From contig NC_053490.1 in the NCBI RefSeq assembly GCF_905171775.1, positions 155,254,469 to 155,318,468 of the forward strand: 64,000 nucleotides of DNA. Reading direction: 5' to 3'. Source of the DNA: Rana temporaria (lineage: Eukaryota; Chordata; Amphibia; Anura; Ranidae). A program made the position numbers and the translations under genes. This document shows, one piece after another, positions 33,030 through 44,643 of the stretch. The notes under the pieces are model-generated. The model ran no database searches, was not told the origin of the DNA, and saw nothing but the letters and a program-made list of their open reading frames with translations. Every line of letters begins with the position of its first letter. The first letter of the stretch is position 1.

Positions 33030-33608
33030 AATTAGGGAAAACTGCAATTATTTAACAAATGAAATGGGGTTCTGTTTTACTTATAGTGGTCTACAAAATG
33101 ACATATTCTGATGCCTTTTGTGAGAGTTTAGTGCTGCTTTAACAAAAAGGTAACATTGATGAGTTTTCTCTTTGTATGTTAAAAATTGATAAGATTTCAG
33201 CAATAACATAATTTGAAATGATTGTGCATTAAGAGTATTTTAAAACATATTAAATGTTTCATCCTAGTGATAAATGTTTAAATAAATATGAATACAATTA
33301 CAAATTGGCAGAACAAAACGGTGAATATTTTATTTCACATAAAAGAAAGCATTTGATTTTTATGACATTGTCATATATAAACCTGTTACTAAAGTGAATA
33401 ATCATATTAAGATTTAAAAAAAAAAGCAATGTATCCAAGAGTTAGTAGATTTGGTATGAAATCGTTTATAAGCTACAGCACATTAACACTATAGAAGTCA
33501 TTTATATTTTTAGTTATATTTGTGAATGTGATTGATTTAAAATAAGCAACTGTATTATTAATATTTTGGTAAATACTAACAGTATGTTTTTGAAATCCTG
33601 TTTCTAAA
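33030..33608. other. No gene recognised
   Basis: This is AT-rich sequence without open frames, terminal repeats or similarity that I can recognise. Confidence 0.4.
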
Positions 33609-33740
33609 GCCCCGTACACATGGTCGGAATTTCCGATGGAAAAAGTCAGACTTACTTTTTCCATCGGAAATTCTGACCGTGTGTATGCCCCATCGGAGAA
33701 ATTACATTGGAAATTCCGATGCATTCCATTGAAGTTTAAA
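33609..33740. repeat. Truncated Harbinger-type MITE end
   Basis: TAAAGCCCCGTACACATGG starts a segment with a strong palindrome (GGTCGGAATTTCCGATGG against CCATCGGAAATTCTGACC, 33621-33690). The opposite terminus is absent. It is followed directly by the repeat that begins at about 33780. Confidence 0.6.
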
Positions 33741-33779
33741 TATAGAACATTTCGATGTGCTTTTGGCCGGGCAAAAAGT

Positions 33780-34159
33780 GTAAATGTACTGTATGCCCAT
33801 GGCATGTGTAAGAAATATCTCAATAAAGTGACAACTTTGTGTAAAAAAAAAATAGATTTTTTTTTGTCATTTCCAAGAAAACGTGGCAAAAAATAAAATA
33901 GTCCATTCACTCAACATATCTCTCAGAAAATGGTCTTGGGCTTCTGCTTTCATCATTTGGATAAGGTTTTTGTACTTTTTGCATTTCTGGGCTTTCAAAA
34001 CTGTGATGGGTAGTTAGGAAATGAAGTGAGGGAATTACACCCTTTGAAATACTGAAGGTAGCCATTGGTTTTCAGCCCTTGTATGTGGCTAGGCTGCCAA
34101 AAAGTCTCTCATGTGTGGTAAGTAGCAGATGTGTTTTGGCATGCGTGAGAAATATCTTG
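33780..34159. repeat. Dispersed repeat with CAATAAAGTGACAA block
   Basis: The order CCCATGGCATGTGTAAGAAATAT, CAATAAAGTGACAA, ATTCACTCAACATATCTCTCAG recurs at 35318-35516 and 36650-36990. All appear to be pieces of one longer repeat split by later insertions (34163-35313 and 35525-36643). Non-coding. Confidence 0.6.
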
Positions 34160-34162
34160 TTA

Positions 34163-34525
34163 GGCCCCTTTCACACATGCGGACCATATGTCTGCTTTTT
34201 CATCCATCCGTTTACGGATGAAAAAGGGACATACATTGATCCCTAAGAGATTGCAGGTGTCAGCGGATGAACATCCGCTGACACCCGATCTCATCCGGGT
34301 CCGCAATCCTCGGATTCTGCAGACTGATGAAAACCCTATTTTTTCATCTGTCTGCGGATCGGATGAACACAGACAGACGGTATGTCTCCATAGAGGAGAG
34401 CGGAGATCTGACAGGGCGGTCCCTGCACAGTGTGCAGGGACCGCCCTGTCATCCGCCAGCTCAGCGGGGATCAGCGGAGTTTCACAGGGCGGATCATCAT
34501 GGATCCGTCCCCTGTGAAAGGGCCC
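34163..34525. mobile_element. MITE with GGCCCCTTTCACAC termini
   Basis: GGCCCCTTTCACACATGCGG at the left is mirrored by CCCTGTGAAAGGGCCC at the right, with TTA on both sides. The body is a series of hairpins (for example GTCAGCGGATG/CATCCGCTGAC and GACAGGGCGGTCCCTG/CAGGGACCGCCCTGTC). It is non-coding. The superfamily is uncertain: a TTA duplication suggests Harbinger, TTAA would suggest piggyBac. Confidence 0.65.
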
Positions 34526-34529
34526 TTAA

Positions 34530-35313
34530 CCACTTCCATACCGGGCCTATTTTTTGTATAATGTGAAAGATGAAGTTACGCTGAGTAAATAGATACTTAA
34601 CATGTCACGCTTTAAAATTGCGCACACTCATGGAATGACGCCAAACTTCAGTACTTAAAAATCTCCATAGGCGTCGCTTATTTTTTTTTAAAGGTTACCA
34701 GTTTAGAGATACAGAGCTTCTGAGCGAGAGCTACCGGGGATAGGGGCATTTATTTTTTATTATTATTATTATTTTACTTAATTTCTTTTATTTTTACACT
34801 TTTTTTTTACATTTTTTTTTATCACTTGTATTCCTATTACAAGGAATGTAAACATCCCTTGTAATAGGAATGGTTTGTGACAGGTACTCTTTATGGAGAG
34901 ATGCGGGGTCAATAAGACCCCACATCTCTCCTCCAGAATGGAAAGCATGAGATTGTGAAAAAAATTCACCGATCTCATGCTTTCAGCCGCGATTGGGGCT
35001 TTGCTTACATTCCGATACCTGGGCGTGACGTCATAACATCGCGCTCGAGGCCTCCGACAATCATAGAGATGACAGGTCTCCGATGGCACGGGAGAGCCCA
35101 GAGAAGCACCGGATGGTGGCGGGAGGGGGGACGTCCCCTCCCGTCACCTATTAGAACGATCAAGTGGCGAAACTGCCGCTATGATTGTTCTTATTGTGCA
35201 CAGGATCACTGAATAAAGAGATGGATATCTGAATGATGCCTGTAGCTGCAGGCATCTTTCAGATATCCCCACTGAAAGTACAGGTCATATGACGTCCAGC
35301 GGTATGTAAGTGG
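34530..35313. repeat. TTAA-bounded frog repeat (copy 3)
   Basis: TTAA at 34526-34529 and 35314-35317 bounds CCACTTCCATACCGGGC and (reverse complement) CCACTTACATACCGC. The interior differs from copies 1 and 2. It includes a hairpin of ATTCCTATTACAAGG / CCTTGTAATAGGAAT at 34830-34872. It abuts the MITE at 34163-34525, sharing the TTAA. Confidence 0.75.
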
Positions 35314-35524
35314 TTAAAGTGACAAGTTTGTGTTAAAAAAAAAATATTTGTTTTTGTAATTTTACAAAAACTTGTCAAAATTTTTTATCTTCCATGCACT
35401 CAACATGCTTCTTAGCAAATACCTTGGCGTGTCTACTTTCCAAAATGGGTCATTTGGGTGGGGGGTGGGGGTGTTTGTACTATTCTGGCATTTCAGGGCC
35501 TCCAGAACTGTGATAAGTAGTGAG

Positions 35525-36050
35525 TAGGCATGTGCATTTTGTTTCACTCCGAATCGAAATTCGGACAAATTTTTCATTATTCGGATGCACACGAATTCCC
35601 GAATTGTAATATTAACGAAATTACCGAATCCGAACGAACATTTTCGAATCGAAAACCCGCGGACGAAATTCGATCGAACATCGAAAACAAATTCTATTCG
35701 AATAAAATTCGAAAACAAATTATTTTCGAATCGAATTCGAAAACAAATTCTATTTCGAATCGAATTAGAAAACAATTCGATTCGAAAACAAATTCGAATG
35801 CAAATTTGAATTAAAATCTAAAAAATATAAATCGATTTCTAAAAAAGAGTACGATAAAATAGAATATTAAATTAATAAAACAATAGAATGAAAATCAAAG
35901 AATAGTAAAGAACAGAATGGAATTTAATAGAATGTAATCAAATACAATAGAATATGACCTGGCTTCTTCTATCTATCTTCCATTTTCTGAAATTCGAAAT
36001 TCATATAGAATTAACTCAAATTCGAATAGAAAAATATTAGAAGAGTAGAA

Positions 36051-36116
<66 letters not shown>

Positions 36117-36643
36117 ATTCTAATATTTTTCTATTCAAATTTATATATATTTTTTTTCTGCTCTATTCTAATATTTTTCTATTCGAATTTGAGTTCATTC
36201 TATATGAATTTCAAATTTCAGAAAATGGAAGATAGATAGATAGAAGAAGCCAGGTCATATTCTATTGTATTTGATTACATTCTATTAAATTCCATTCTGT
36301 TCTTTACTATTCTTTGATTTTCATTCTATTGTTTTATTATTTTATATTCTATTTTATTGTATTCTTTTTTAGAAATCGATTTATATTTTTTAGATTTTGA
36401 TTCAAATTTGCTTTCAATTTTCATTCGAATTTGTTTTCTAATCGAATTGTTTTCGAATTCGAATAGAATTTGTTTTCGAATCCGGTCAAATATTTTCGAA
36501 TTCAACCGGATTTTTCGAAATTCGGTCAAACGAACAAATTCCGAAAACGAATTTAACACATGTAACGAATCTAACTTAACAAAATTAATTAAATAACGAA
36601 TTGAAACGAAACAAAACACATTTTTACCTTTTGCACATGCCTA
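35525..36643. mobile_element. Giant foldback element, 1.1 kb, 8-bp TSD GTAGTGAG (hAT-like)
   Basis: GTAGTGAG at 35517-35524 and 36644-36651 flanks an almost complete palindrome. The arms start TAGGCATGTGCA and extend about 530 bp to a central TA tract (36055-36114). The arms are dense in CGAAT and AATAG motifs. The 8-bp duplication and TAGG terminus fit hAT. Excision restores the surrounding dispersed repeat. Open frames inside are low-complexity mirror images, not genes. Confidence 0.8.
36055..36114. repeat. TA dinucleotide tract at foldback centre
   Basis: About 30 TA units form the loop of the 35525-36643 palindrome. The tract probably expanded after insertion. Confidence 0.9.
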
Positions 36644-37264
36644 GTAGTGAGGAAGTGACACAAGGAAATACATCCTTTAAAAGCCTGAAGGTGGTCATAA
36701 AATTTTGGGGGCATGTATGTGGCTCAACACCAAAAATTTCACACATGTGGCAATTCCATACATGCGAGAAGTCGAAAAATTTGTTTTGGGGTGTAAATCC
36801 CATGGCATGTGTGAGAAATATGTCAATAAAGTGTAATTTTACAAAAACTTGTGGCAAAAAATAAAATCTTCCATGCAATCAACATGACTCTCAGCAAATG
36901 ATTTGGGGTGTCTACTTTCCAAAAAGGGTAATTTGGGATGTGTTTGTATTGCCCTGTCATTTTAGTGCCTCAAGAAATGTAATAGACAGTCAGAAAGTAA
37001 AAGCTGCATAAATTCCAGTATATATACACCATAGTTTGTAGATGCTATAACTTCCACACAAACCAATTAATATAAACTCATTGGGATTATGTGTACCAAA
37101 GACATGCTTCAGAATATGTTTTGACCTAAATGTATGATGAAATTAGATTTTACCTGAAAGTAGAAAATATATTTTTTTCACAAATTGCACAAAATCTTTT
37201 TTAAATTTTTAGCACCAAATATAAAAAAAACTGTGGTGATCAAATACCACCTTTATTTGTTTAA

Positions 37265-38396
37265 CCACTTCCATACCAGGCACTTACTCCCCTTCCTGCC
37301 CAAGCCAATTTTCAGCTTTCTGCTCTGTTGCTGTTTAAATGACTATTGCGCGGTCATGCTACACTGTACCCAAATAGAATTTTTTGCATTTTGTTCCCAC
37401 AAATAGAGCTTTCTTTTGGTGGTATTTGATCGACTCGGTTTTTATGTTTTGCTATACAATTAAAAAAAGACCAAAAATTTTGAAAAAAAAAATATTTTTT
37501 TTTTCTGTTATAAAATGTTGTAAATAAGTAAGTTTTCTCCTTCACTGATAAGGTGGCAACAATGAGGTGGCACTGATGGGCACTGCCGATGGGCACTGAT
37601 ATGCGGCATTGATGGGCACTGGTAGGCGGCACTGTTGGGTGGCACTGATATGCAGCACTGATGGGCATTGATAGGCGGCACTGATGGGAACTCATGGGTG
37701 GCACTGATTGGCACTGATAGGCGACACTGGGCACTGAAAGGCTGCAATGGTGGGTACTTATGGGTGGCATTGATAGGTGGCACTGCTGGGCACTGATAGG
37801 CGGCTCTGCTGGGCACTAATGGGCATCGATACATGGCAGTAATGGGCACTGATATTCAGCACTGATGGGTATCCCTGGTGGCCTAGGGGGCCTGGTTGGA
37901 AGCTGCCTGGGCATTGATTGGCAGCTGCCTTGGCACCGATTGACATTCCCTGGTGGTCTAGGGGGCATACCTGGTGGTCCAGTGTGGATGCCCATCCCTG
38001 GTGGTTCTGGGTTGCATGCTGGTGGTCCTGTGCAGTTATCCGAGGGGGGGCTGTGCTGATAAACTATCAGCACAAACCCCCCCTGTCAGGAGAGCAGCCG
38101 ATCGGCTCTCATCTACTCGCGTCTATCAAACACGAGTGTGGAAAAGCCGATCTGTGGCTTTTCCTGTTTACATTGTGATCAGCCGTGATTGGACATGGCT
38201 GATCACGTGGTAAAGAGCCTCCGCCGGAGGCTCTTTACCGAGATCAGTGTTGCGCTGTGTCAGACTGACACACCGCATCACCGATCGCCGCAATGCGTGC
38301 CCCCTTGTTATTCTGACTGGACGTCATTAGACGTCCAGTTAGGATAACAAAACCACTTCCCGGACGTCAATTCACTATTGACCGGGCGGGAAGTGG
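37265..38396. repeat. TTAA-bounded frog repeat (copy 4) with internal minisatellite
   Basis: TTAA at 37261-37264 and 38397-38400 flanks CCACTTCCATACCAGG and (reverse complement) CCACTTCCCGCCCGG. It carries the family blocks AATGACTATTGCGCGGTCATG and TTTGGTGGTATTTGATCG. A minisatellite of GGCACTGATAGGCGGCACTG-like units fills 37565-37870. The open frames on both strands there are repeat artefacts. Confidence 0.8.
37565..37870. repeat. Minisatellite of GGGCACTGAT-type units
   Basis: Degenerate units of about 17-20 bp (TGGGCACTGATAGGCGGCAC) repeat some 15 times. This gives spurious Cys/Pro-rich open frames on the minus strand. Confidence 0.8.
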
Positions 38397-38667
38397 TTAA
38401 AAAAATATATAACTGTAATTTGGGAATAGTGTTGGCAGTTAAAGTAGCACAGTACTGAATAGCACAAAATGCCCTGGTTATTAAGCGGGTAAATCCTTCC
38501 TGAGGTCAAGTGGTTAAATACGATTTGTTTAATTTAAAGAATAAAGGTATGATGCCATTAATATTTACAATTTCAAAAGTTTGATATTACAAAAGATTTT
38601 TCTAGAAAATGCTTTTACATTTTCAACCTAGTATAGCTGATAATGCAATATTTCTATACACTAAGTG

Positions 38668-39068
38668 CCGGTTCACACTACCACAACTTGGGATCCGACT
38701 TGTGTTGCCCCAAGTCGTGCGACATGAGACATTCAATTGAAGTGAATGGGAGCCGTCTTAATGTACACTACTGAAGTCTTTCTGACTCCAGAAAAGGTTC
38801 CTGTACTACTTCAAGGCAACTTGTAGGCAACTTGTACCCATAGATTTCAATGGAAGTTGCCTCCAAAGTCGGATCACTGTCTTAACTGAAGCAACTTTAC
38901 AGGAAAACAAAATAGTTTACTCAGGCAAACCCCTCCCTCCCACAGAGCTGATTATTCTGTGATTGGTCACAGCCAGTCGCCTATCCTGGAGGCAACTTTA
39001 AGTCGCGCTGAAGTTGCCTTGCAAAGTCGCGTTGTAAGTCGGGTTGCCCCTGTGTGAACCGGCACTTA
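38668..39068. mobile_element. MITE with AGTGCCGGTTCACAC termini, TA target
   Basis: AGTGCCGGTTCACAC at the left is mirrored by GTGTGAACCGGCACT at the right, with TA on both sides. It contains repeated AGTTGCCT/AAGTCG motifs. A TA duplication points to the Tc1/mariner superfamily. No transposase. Confidence 0.7.
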
Positions 39069-39204
39069 GGGCACACACAAAATAAAATTAATGGCATGTA
39101 TAAAAAAATAAATTTATGATAGCAATGTTACAAATCGCCTTTTGCCCTTTGTTGTTTCTATGCAAATCCACTCAAATATTATGGAAAACACACATGCATA
39201 TATA

Positions 39205-39400
39205 TTATTATTATACACGATTTATATAGTGCCAACAGTTTACGCAGTCCTTTTCAATGTATAGGGGGGACAACACAGTTACTGTACAGTTCAATACAAA
39301 AGGTACAGGAGGGCCCTGCTGCTCATAGAGCTTACATTCTAAAGGGAGGGGGTGGTGGAACAAAAGGTAATCGCTGCAAAGAATGATTTGATAGGGTAGA
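39205..39400 (-). repeat. L2 LINE 3' end, second copy, minus strand
   Basis: On the minus strand it reads AGCTCTATGAGCAGCAGGGC-like sequence, then CATTGAAAAGGACTGCG and GGCACTATATAAATCGTG before an AATAAT tail. It matches the 3' UTR of the L2 copy at 28640-28800. It is a very short 5'-truncated copy. Confidence 0.75.
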
Positions 39401-39799
39401 TATAGATCTATATCTATATTATTATTTTATTTTATTTTTTATACCTAAATATTGTATAACCTTCAAACATTACCCATCTGTTTTTATCTACTTCAAAAGG
39501 ATAGGATCAATATTTCCAAAGTTTATCTGGAGAAAATTTAATTGAGAGTCAAAAAATCATATTCTGTTCTAAAAAAAAAGGAAGATTTAGGGGAAGTTGG
39601 CCTTGAGATCCTTTAACATGTTATAAGGCTACCCATGTTAAATTATTTTTGAAATGCTCCATAAATACTGAAAACAAAAATTAATTTAATCTCTTGATGG
39701 TAACTTAAAAAATGATTTTGCTAGTAAAATAAACATTTACCTATTACAAAAATAAATGAAAATGTGTGTTCTATGTCCAATTTTACTTCTATGGCTTAA

Positions 39800-40948
39800 C
39801 CACTTAAGGACCACCCCATAGCAGATATACTGCTGCAGAGCGGCCCTCTTGTGCACAATTACATTTACATACCTGATTCTGCACTTTCGCCTAGGGGGCG
39901 TGTGCACACACACTGCTGCTGGCTCACTTCTGCTGTAATTACACTGGCTAGCCACACGCTTAACCCTTTTTATCACCCTTGATGTTTAACCCCTTCCCAG
40001 TCATAGTCCTTAGTACAGTGACAGTGCATATTTTTTGTACTGACCACTGTATTAGGTCACTGGTTCCCACAAAGTGTCAATTAGTATCCGATTGGCCGCC
40101 ACAATATCGCAGTCCCACTTTAAGTCCCTGATCACTGCCATTACTATTATATATAAATAAAAACACAATCAATATACGCTTATTGAGATTTTCTTTAAAG
40201 TAGAGGTTCACCCGGAAATGTAAATTTTTAACATTAGATTCATGCTCATTTTGTCTAGGGGAATCGGCTAGTTTTTTTAAAAACGAAGCAGTACTTACCG
40301 TTTTAGAGAGCGATCTTCTCCACCGCTTCCAGGTATGGGCTGCGGGACTGGGCGTTCCTATTTGATTGACAGTCTTCCGACAGGCTTCCGACGGTCGCAT
40401 CTATCGCGTCACGATTTTCCGAAAGTAGCCGAACGTCGGTGCGCAGGCGCCGTATAGAGCCGCGCCGACGTTCGGATTCATGACGCGATAGATGCGACCG
40501 TCGGAAGCCTTTCGGGAAGACTGTCAATCAAATAGGAACGCCCAGTCCCGAAGAACATACCCGGAAGCGGCGGAGAAGATCGCTCTCTAAAATGGTAAGT
40601 ACTGCTTTGTTTTTAAAAAAACTAGCCGATTCCCCTAGACAAAATGAGCATGAATCTAATGTTAAAAAAAAAAATTCGGGTGAACTCCTGCTTTAACAAG
40701 AATGTGTAGTAGAATAAATATTGGCCTAAATTTATGACGTTGCATTTATGTTTTGATGAAGAAAGTAATAAATATAGTTTTTTAATAAAAAAGCAGTGGT
40801 GATCAACGAAAAACAAAAGAAAGCTCTACTTGTTAGAATACATACATTTTATTTGTGTATGGCGTTCAATGCCCATACAATTATCAGTTAAAGTAACGCA
40901 AAAAATGACCTGTCATGAAGGGGGGTAAATCTTACGGACATCAAGTGG
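39800..40948. repeat. TTAA-bounded repeat (copy 5), interrupted by a palindromic MITE
   Basis: TTAA at 39796-39799 and 40949-40952 flanks CCACTTAAGGACC and (reverse complement) CCACTTGATGTCC. The interior has AACCCCTTCCCAGTC and the minus-strand family blocks. The palindromic element at 40199-40692 is nested in it. Confidence 0.75.
40199..40692. mobile_element. Near-perfect palindromic TTAA MITE, 494 bp
   Basis: TTAA lies at 40195-40198 and 40693-40696. The arms, each about 235 bp, are almost perfectly complementary. Examples are GAATCGGCTAGTTTTTTTAA with its complement, and GATAGATGCGACCGTCGG with CCGACGGTCGCATCTATC. The spacer is only a few bases around the GCGCGGCTC centre. Non-coding. 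Little divergence between arms suggests recent arrival or gene conversion. Confidence 0.8.
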
Positions 40949-41245
40949 TTAATTGGTTTTATGATTTCTTTATAAGTATACTATCAATATGTGCTGCTGT
41001 TAGACAAGTATAAGCAATGCATGCAAAGAGAACCTGCATTACAAATGTAAAGAAACACAGAGAAACAATGATAACAGAAATTCAGGTGTTAGAAAAAAAA
41101 ACCCTTGTGAAAAATCACTTTTAGATGTTTTGGAAATGTTCTGTTCTAAAAGGCTCTTTGCATCATTCTGCACATTTGGTGCTCTTGCCAAAAAAACATA
41201 TTACTTCTGGAGGAGAATTTCATTTTTTTCCATTTTATTCTTTAA

Positions 41246-42115
41246 CCACTTCAGCCCCGGACCATATTGCTGGTCAATGACCGGGCCACTTTTTGTGATT
41301 CGGCACTGCGTCGCTTTAACTGACAATTGCGCGGTCGTGCGACGTGGCTCCCAAACAAAATCGGCTTCCTTATAGAGATTTATTTTGGTGGTATTTGATC
41401 ACCTCTGCGGTTTTTATTTTTTGCACTATAAACAAAAATAGAGCGGCAATTTTGAAAAAAATGAATATTTTTTACTTTTTGCTATAATAAATATCCCACA
41501 AAAATATATATAAAAAAAATGTTTTCCTCAGTTTAGGCCGATACGTATTCTTCTACATATTTTTCGTAAAAAAAATCGCAATAAGCGTTTATTGATTGGT
41601 TTGCGCAAAAGTTGTAGCGTTTACAATATAGGGGATAGTTTTATGGCATTTTTATTAATATTTTTTTTTACTAGTAATGGCGGCGATCAGCGATGTTTAT
41701 CAGTACTGCGAAATTTTTTACATATTTTTGGGACCATTGGCATTTTTATAGCGATCAGTGCTATAAAAATGCATTGATTACTATAAAAATGCCACTGGCA
41801 GTGAAGGGGTTAACACTAGGGGGAGAGGAAGGGGTTAATCGTGTTCTAACTGAAGGGGGGGTAGGACTGACATGGGTAAATGACAAATCGCTGTTCATAC
41901 ATTGTATGAACAGATGATAGGTAATTTCCCCCCTGACAGGACCTGAAAAAGGGCTTGAAGGGCTTTTCAAGAGCTTGAAAAAGGTGCGCGCTGTGATTCT
42001 CATCATCTCATAGCGCAAGCACGGAAACGCATTGCATCCTGGTCCTGACGTCACTCCGCCTCGCGCCACGTCCCAGCATAGACCTGCCGCTTGCGGCAGC
42101 ATATCATTGCTGTGA
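41246..42115. repeat. TTAA-type frog repeat (copy 6), right end lost
   Basis: It begins after TTAA with CCACTTCAGCCCCGG. It carries all family blocks in order, including GTCGCTTTAACTGACAATTG, GGTTTGCGCAAAAG, TTTTACTAGTAATGGCGGCG and AAGGGGTTAACACTAGG. The closing terminus is not found, so it is truncated near 42115. Non-coding. Confidence 0.75.
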
Positions 42116-42845
42116 TTGGCCCTCTCTGGATGAAAGTGAAAATGCATGTTGCCTGGCTGTGCAGGAATAGGGGAGCCAGTACCAACACCATTGTGGCATT
42201 TAGTTACAAATAAGGAAGGGGGTGGGGACAGGTAGAAACCCTAACACACACACACACATTCTCACTGAATCTTTCACACACACCAAGGCCTCTTGTCCAG
42301 TGATGCAACACACACCCTTAGATGGGTCCCAGGAAATCATTTCATTCATCCTTAATGGGAGATATCTTGAACCAAAGGTCACAAAAGTCCATTCCTGTCC
42401 CAGGCTCAGCATTGTGTTTCTTTTGAGCAGATAATCACATGAAATATCCATCCAATCCTCCCCCCTTCAGGAACTATGCTGGCCAGGTTTGGGGTCTGTG
42501 AATAGCCTCAGGAGTACCGGCCAAATTATAATGACCTCATGCACTCATCTAGTCATCTTTGATGTTGACCTTTGGAGAAACCATACTGTGCTCATGTTCA
42601 AGCTGTATTGATATAAATGTTTATCCAATATTACAACCTCTTAAACCCATGTCAGACCTGAAACTAGATCTCTAGTCTGGTGCAGATGGAAATATATATG
42701 AAAATATGTTTTGCTGATGAGGCATTCTCAGTTACAGCATTTTGTAGTTACTGTGGACAATTTTGTTTTTATCAAGTATGCACAGAACAAATGTTGGAAA
42801 TGTCTAGTAGTAGTTAGTGACCTTCAATTGGACTTGCTCTGTAAT
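42116..42845. other. No gene recognised
   Basis: This stretch holds a short CA tract (42244-42260) and otherwise unique-looking sequence. I see no supported open frame or splice-bounded exon. Confidence 0.35.
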
Positions 42846-42849
42846 GTTC

Positions 42850-43380
42850 AAGATATTTCTTAGCTTGTTCAACCACCTTCTTCAGTCCAAATGAGTGTTT
42901 GAAAAATACTCCAGCACTCATATAAAAAGAGGTAGTACATACACATTGATTCAAATGATTATCACATAATCTCATCCCCGGTGTCAGGAAGACTTAATAA
43001 ATGATAACCCTTCTACGGTATTTAGATGGCTGAAGGTAGGAACTATTGTCAAAATGCCAAGCTAGAGCTGTTAAAACAGCATTATATGTGGACGACAGAT
43101 GGGGTTGAAGGCCCACCCCCTGTTCATTGTGGCTTTTCCAATTTGATTAAAATGGCCTCTTTAACACATCTTGTATACCGGTAGTCTTCTGTTCAAAATG
43201 TCCATTTGATTGTCCTCAAAAGAGTGTCCCCTTTCTTTAAGCCTTGGGGAAACTATTAAGTGTTAAAATGTAGAATTTGCCCTTCTATGTTGAGTCATTT
43301 CTTTGGTGGGGGGTTGCTTCTCCTCCCCAATGTACAGATTCCTCACTACTTGCACGGCATATACCATGCTAATTCACTTG
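42850..43380 (-). pseudogene. Penelope-like element relic: GIY-YIG region and decayed hammerhead
   Basis: On the minus strand, broken frames between 43375 and 43080 follow the order of a GIY-YIG endonuclease from Penelope-like elements. A Cys-containing strand before a YIG-like TLGRRSNPPP comes first, then an IEGQ/HRR-like position, FPQGLKKGDTLL and KEAILIKLEKP. Downstream, CTGAAGA (minus, 42885-42879) and GAAATATC (42859-42852) stand where hammerhead CUGANGA and GAAACGTC should be; both changes in the second box are CpG-decay type. All frames are dead. The assignment rests on motif order and remains tentative. Confidence 0.45.
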
Positions 43381-43434
43381 TGTTTGAGTGTTGAATCTTT
43401 TGTTTGAATGTTGGATGCACAAGCTTGTGTCTTA

Positions 43435-43866
43435 AACCTCATACACACGATCGGATTATCCAGCAGGAATTGTGTGATGAAAAGCTGTTGCCGGAAAATT
43501 CGACCATTTGTATGCTCCAACGGGCAATTGTTGGCGGATTTTCTGCAGACAAATGTGGGATAGCATGCTTTAAAATTGTCCGCCAACAAATGTGTGTTGT
43601 CGGATTATGCGACCGTGTGTACACAAGTCCGTTGGACAAAACTCCAAAGTAAAATCACGCATGCTCAAAAGCAATGCTCACCATAACACTACATTAGCAG
43701 AAGTTGCCCAAAGTGTGGCGATAAAGAGCTGAAAAACCATGTAGTTTTGTGTTTGTTGGCCGCAAATTCTTTGCCGTATGTATGCAAGATAAGTTCATGG
43801 CCAACGCTCCTCGGACAAAAGTTTTACGCTTTTTTTTTATGAAAATCCAATCGTGTATATGAGGCT
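43435..43866. mobile_element. Harbinger-type MITE, 432 bp, TSD TTA
   Basis: TTA lies at 43432-43434 and 43867-43869. The termini AACCTCATACACACGATCGG and (reverse complement) AGCCTCATATACACGATTGG form inverted repeats. The interior has inverted GGACAA/CGGATT motifs. Non-coding. Confidence 0.8.
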
Positions 43867-43869
43867 TTA

Positions 43870-44639
43870 GTGTTTTGCTGGGTTTGAAAGACACAGGGAT
43901 GTTTGGGGGTAATTTAATGTTTGAAAAAAAAAAAACTAAAACGTTTTTTATACTATGTTAGTATGTTTCTTCCTATGTATGCAACTGAGCTTAAAACTAT
44001 GAATGACCTATTGGAGATGGATGTAAAAAATAAAAAAATTGGTTCCAGCTGGCTGGATGTGGAATATACAGGAGACAGTGAGTCTGTGAGAGTGGCATTT
44101 TTTTTTTGGAATTGTATTTATATTTTTGTGCACTGCTTAATTATTTTTTATCATGTGGATTGTTTATAGAGCATAATTTTCGTTTTTACATTTTTTTTTT
44201 AGATATGTAGATATGGTTACATACTTATTTTGTTAATTTATTTTACTTTATTTAGCCAATATAGGCACCAGGCACATTGGTATACATTATTTTATTATCT
44301 GAGGCAACACACCAGCTAGTATTTAATTTAGGATAGTATTGCATTAATTCAGTTTAGCACTGAACTACATCTAATATAATTAATTTGGAACGTTTACTGG
44401 CTACAATGCTCAGGTAATGTCATATATAATATTTAAACTTCAACACAATTTTAATTGAGAAAGCATCAGAACTTTGCACAGGTAATCCAAAATGAGTATG
44501 GTGGCTGTATCTCTGAAACAATAGAAGAAAAAAATTGTCGATCAGCTGTCAGGTAATATTGTACAATGGGTTTTAGATTTGTGTAGAAAGGAAGTCCTCT
44601 TTTTTGCAATGCAAAAAACATTTTAGTAACAATTGTCAG
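43870..44639. other. No gene recognised
   Basis: An 82-codon plus-strand frame starts at 43921 but has no domain I recognise and ends in a hydrophobic T-run translation. I treat the region as non-coding. Confidence 0.35.
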
Positions 44640-44643
44640 TTAA

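Noticed and set aside
35530..36619. Several open frames of 74-137 codons in both strands
   Set aside because: All lie in the arms of the 35525-36643 palindrome and are mirror images of one another; composition is Asn/Ile/Arg low complexity.
37354..37849. Cys/Pro-rich open frames on the minus strand, over 100 codons
   Set aside because: They are translations of the GGGCACTGAT minisatellite inside a TTAA repeat, open in several frames at once because of its periodicity.
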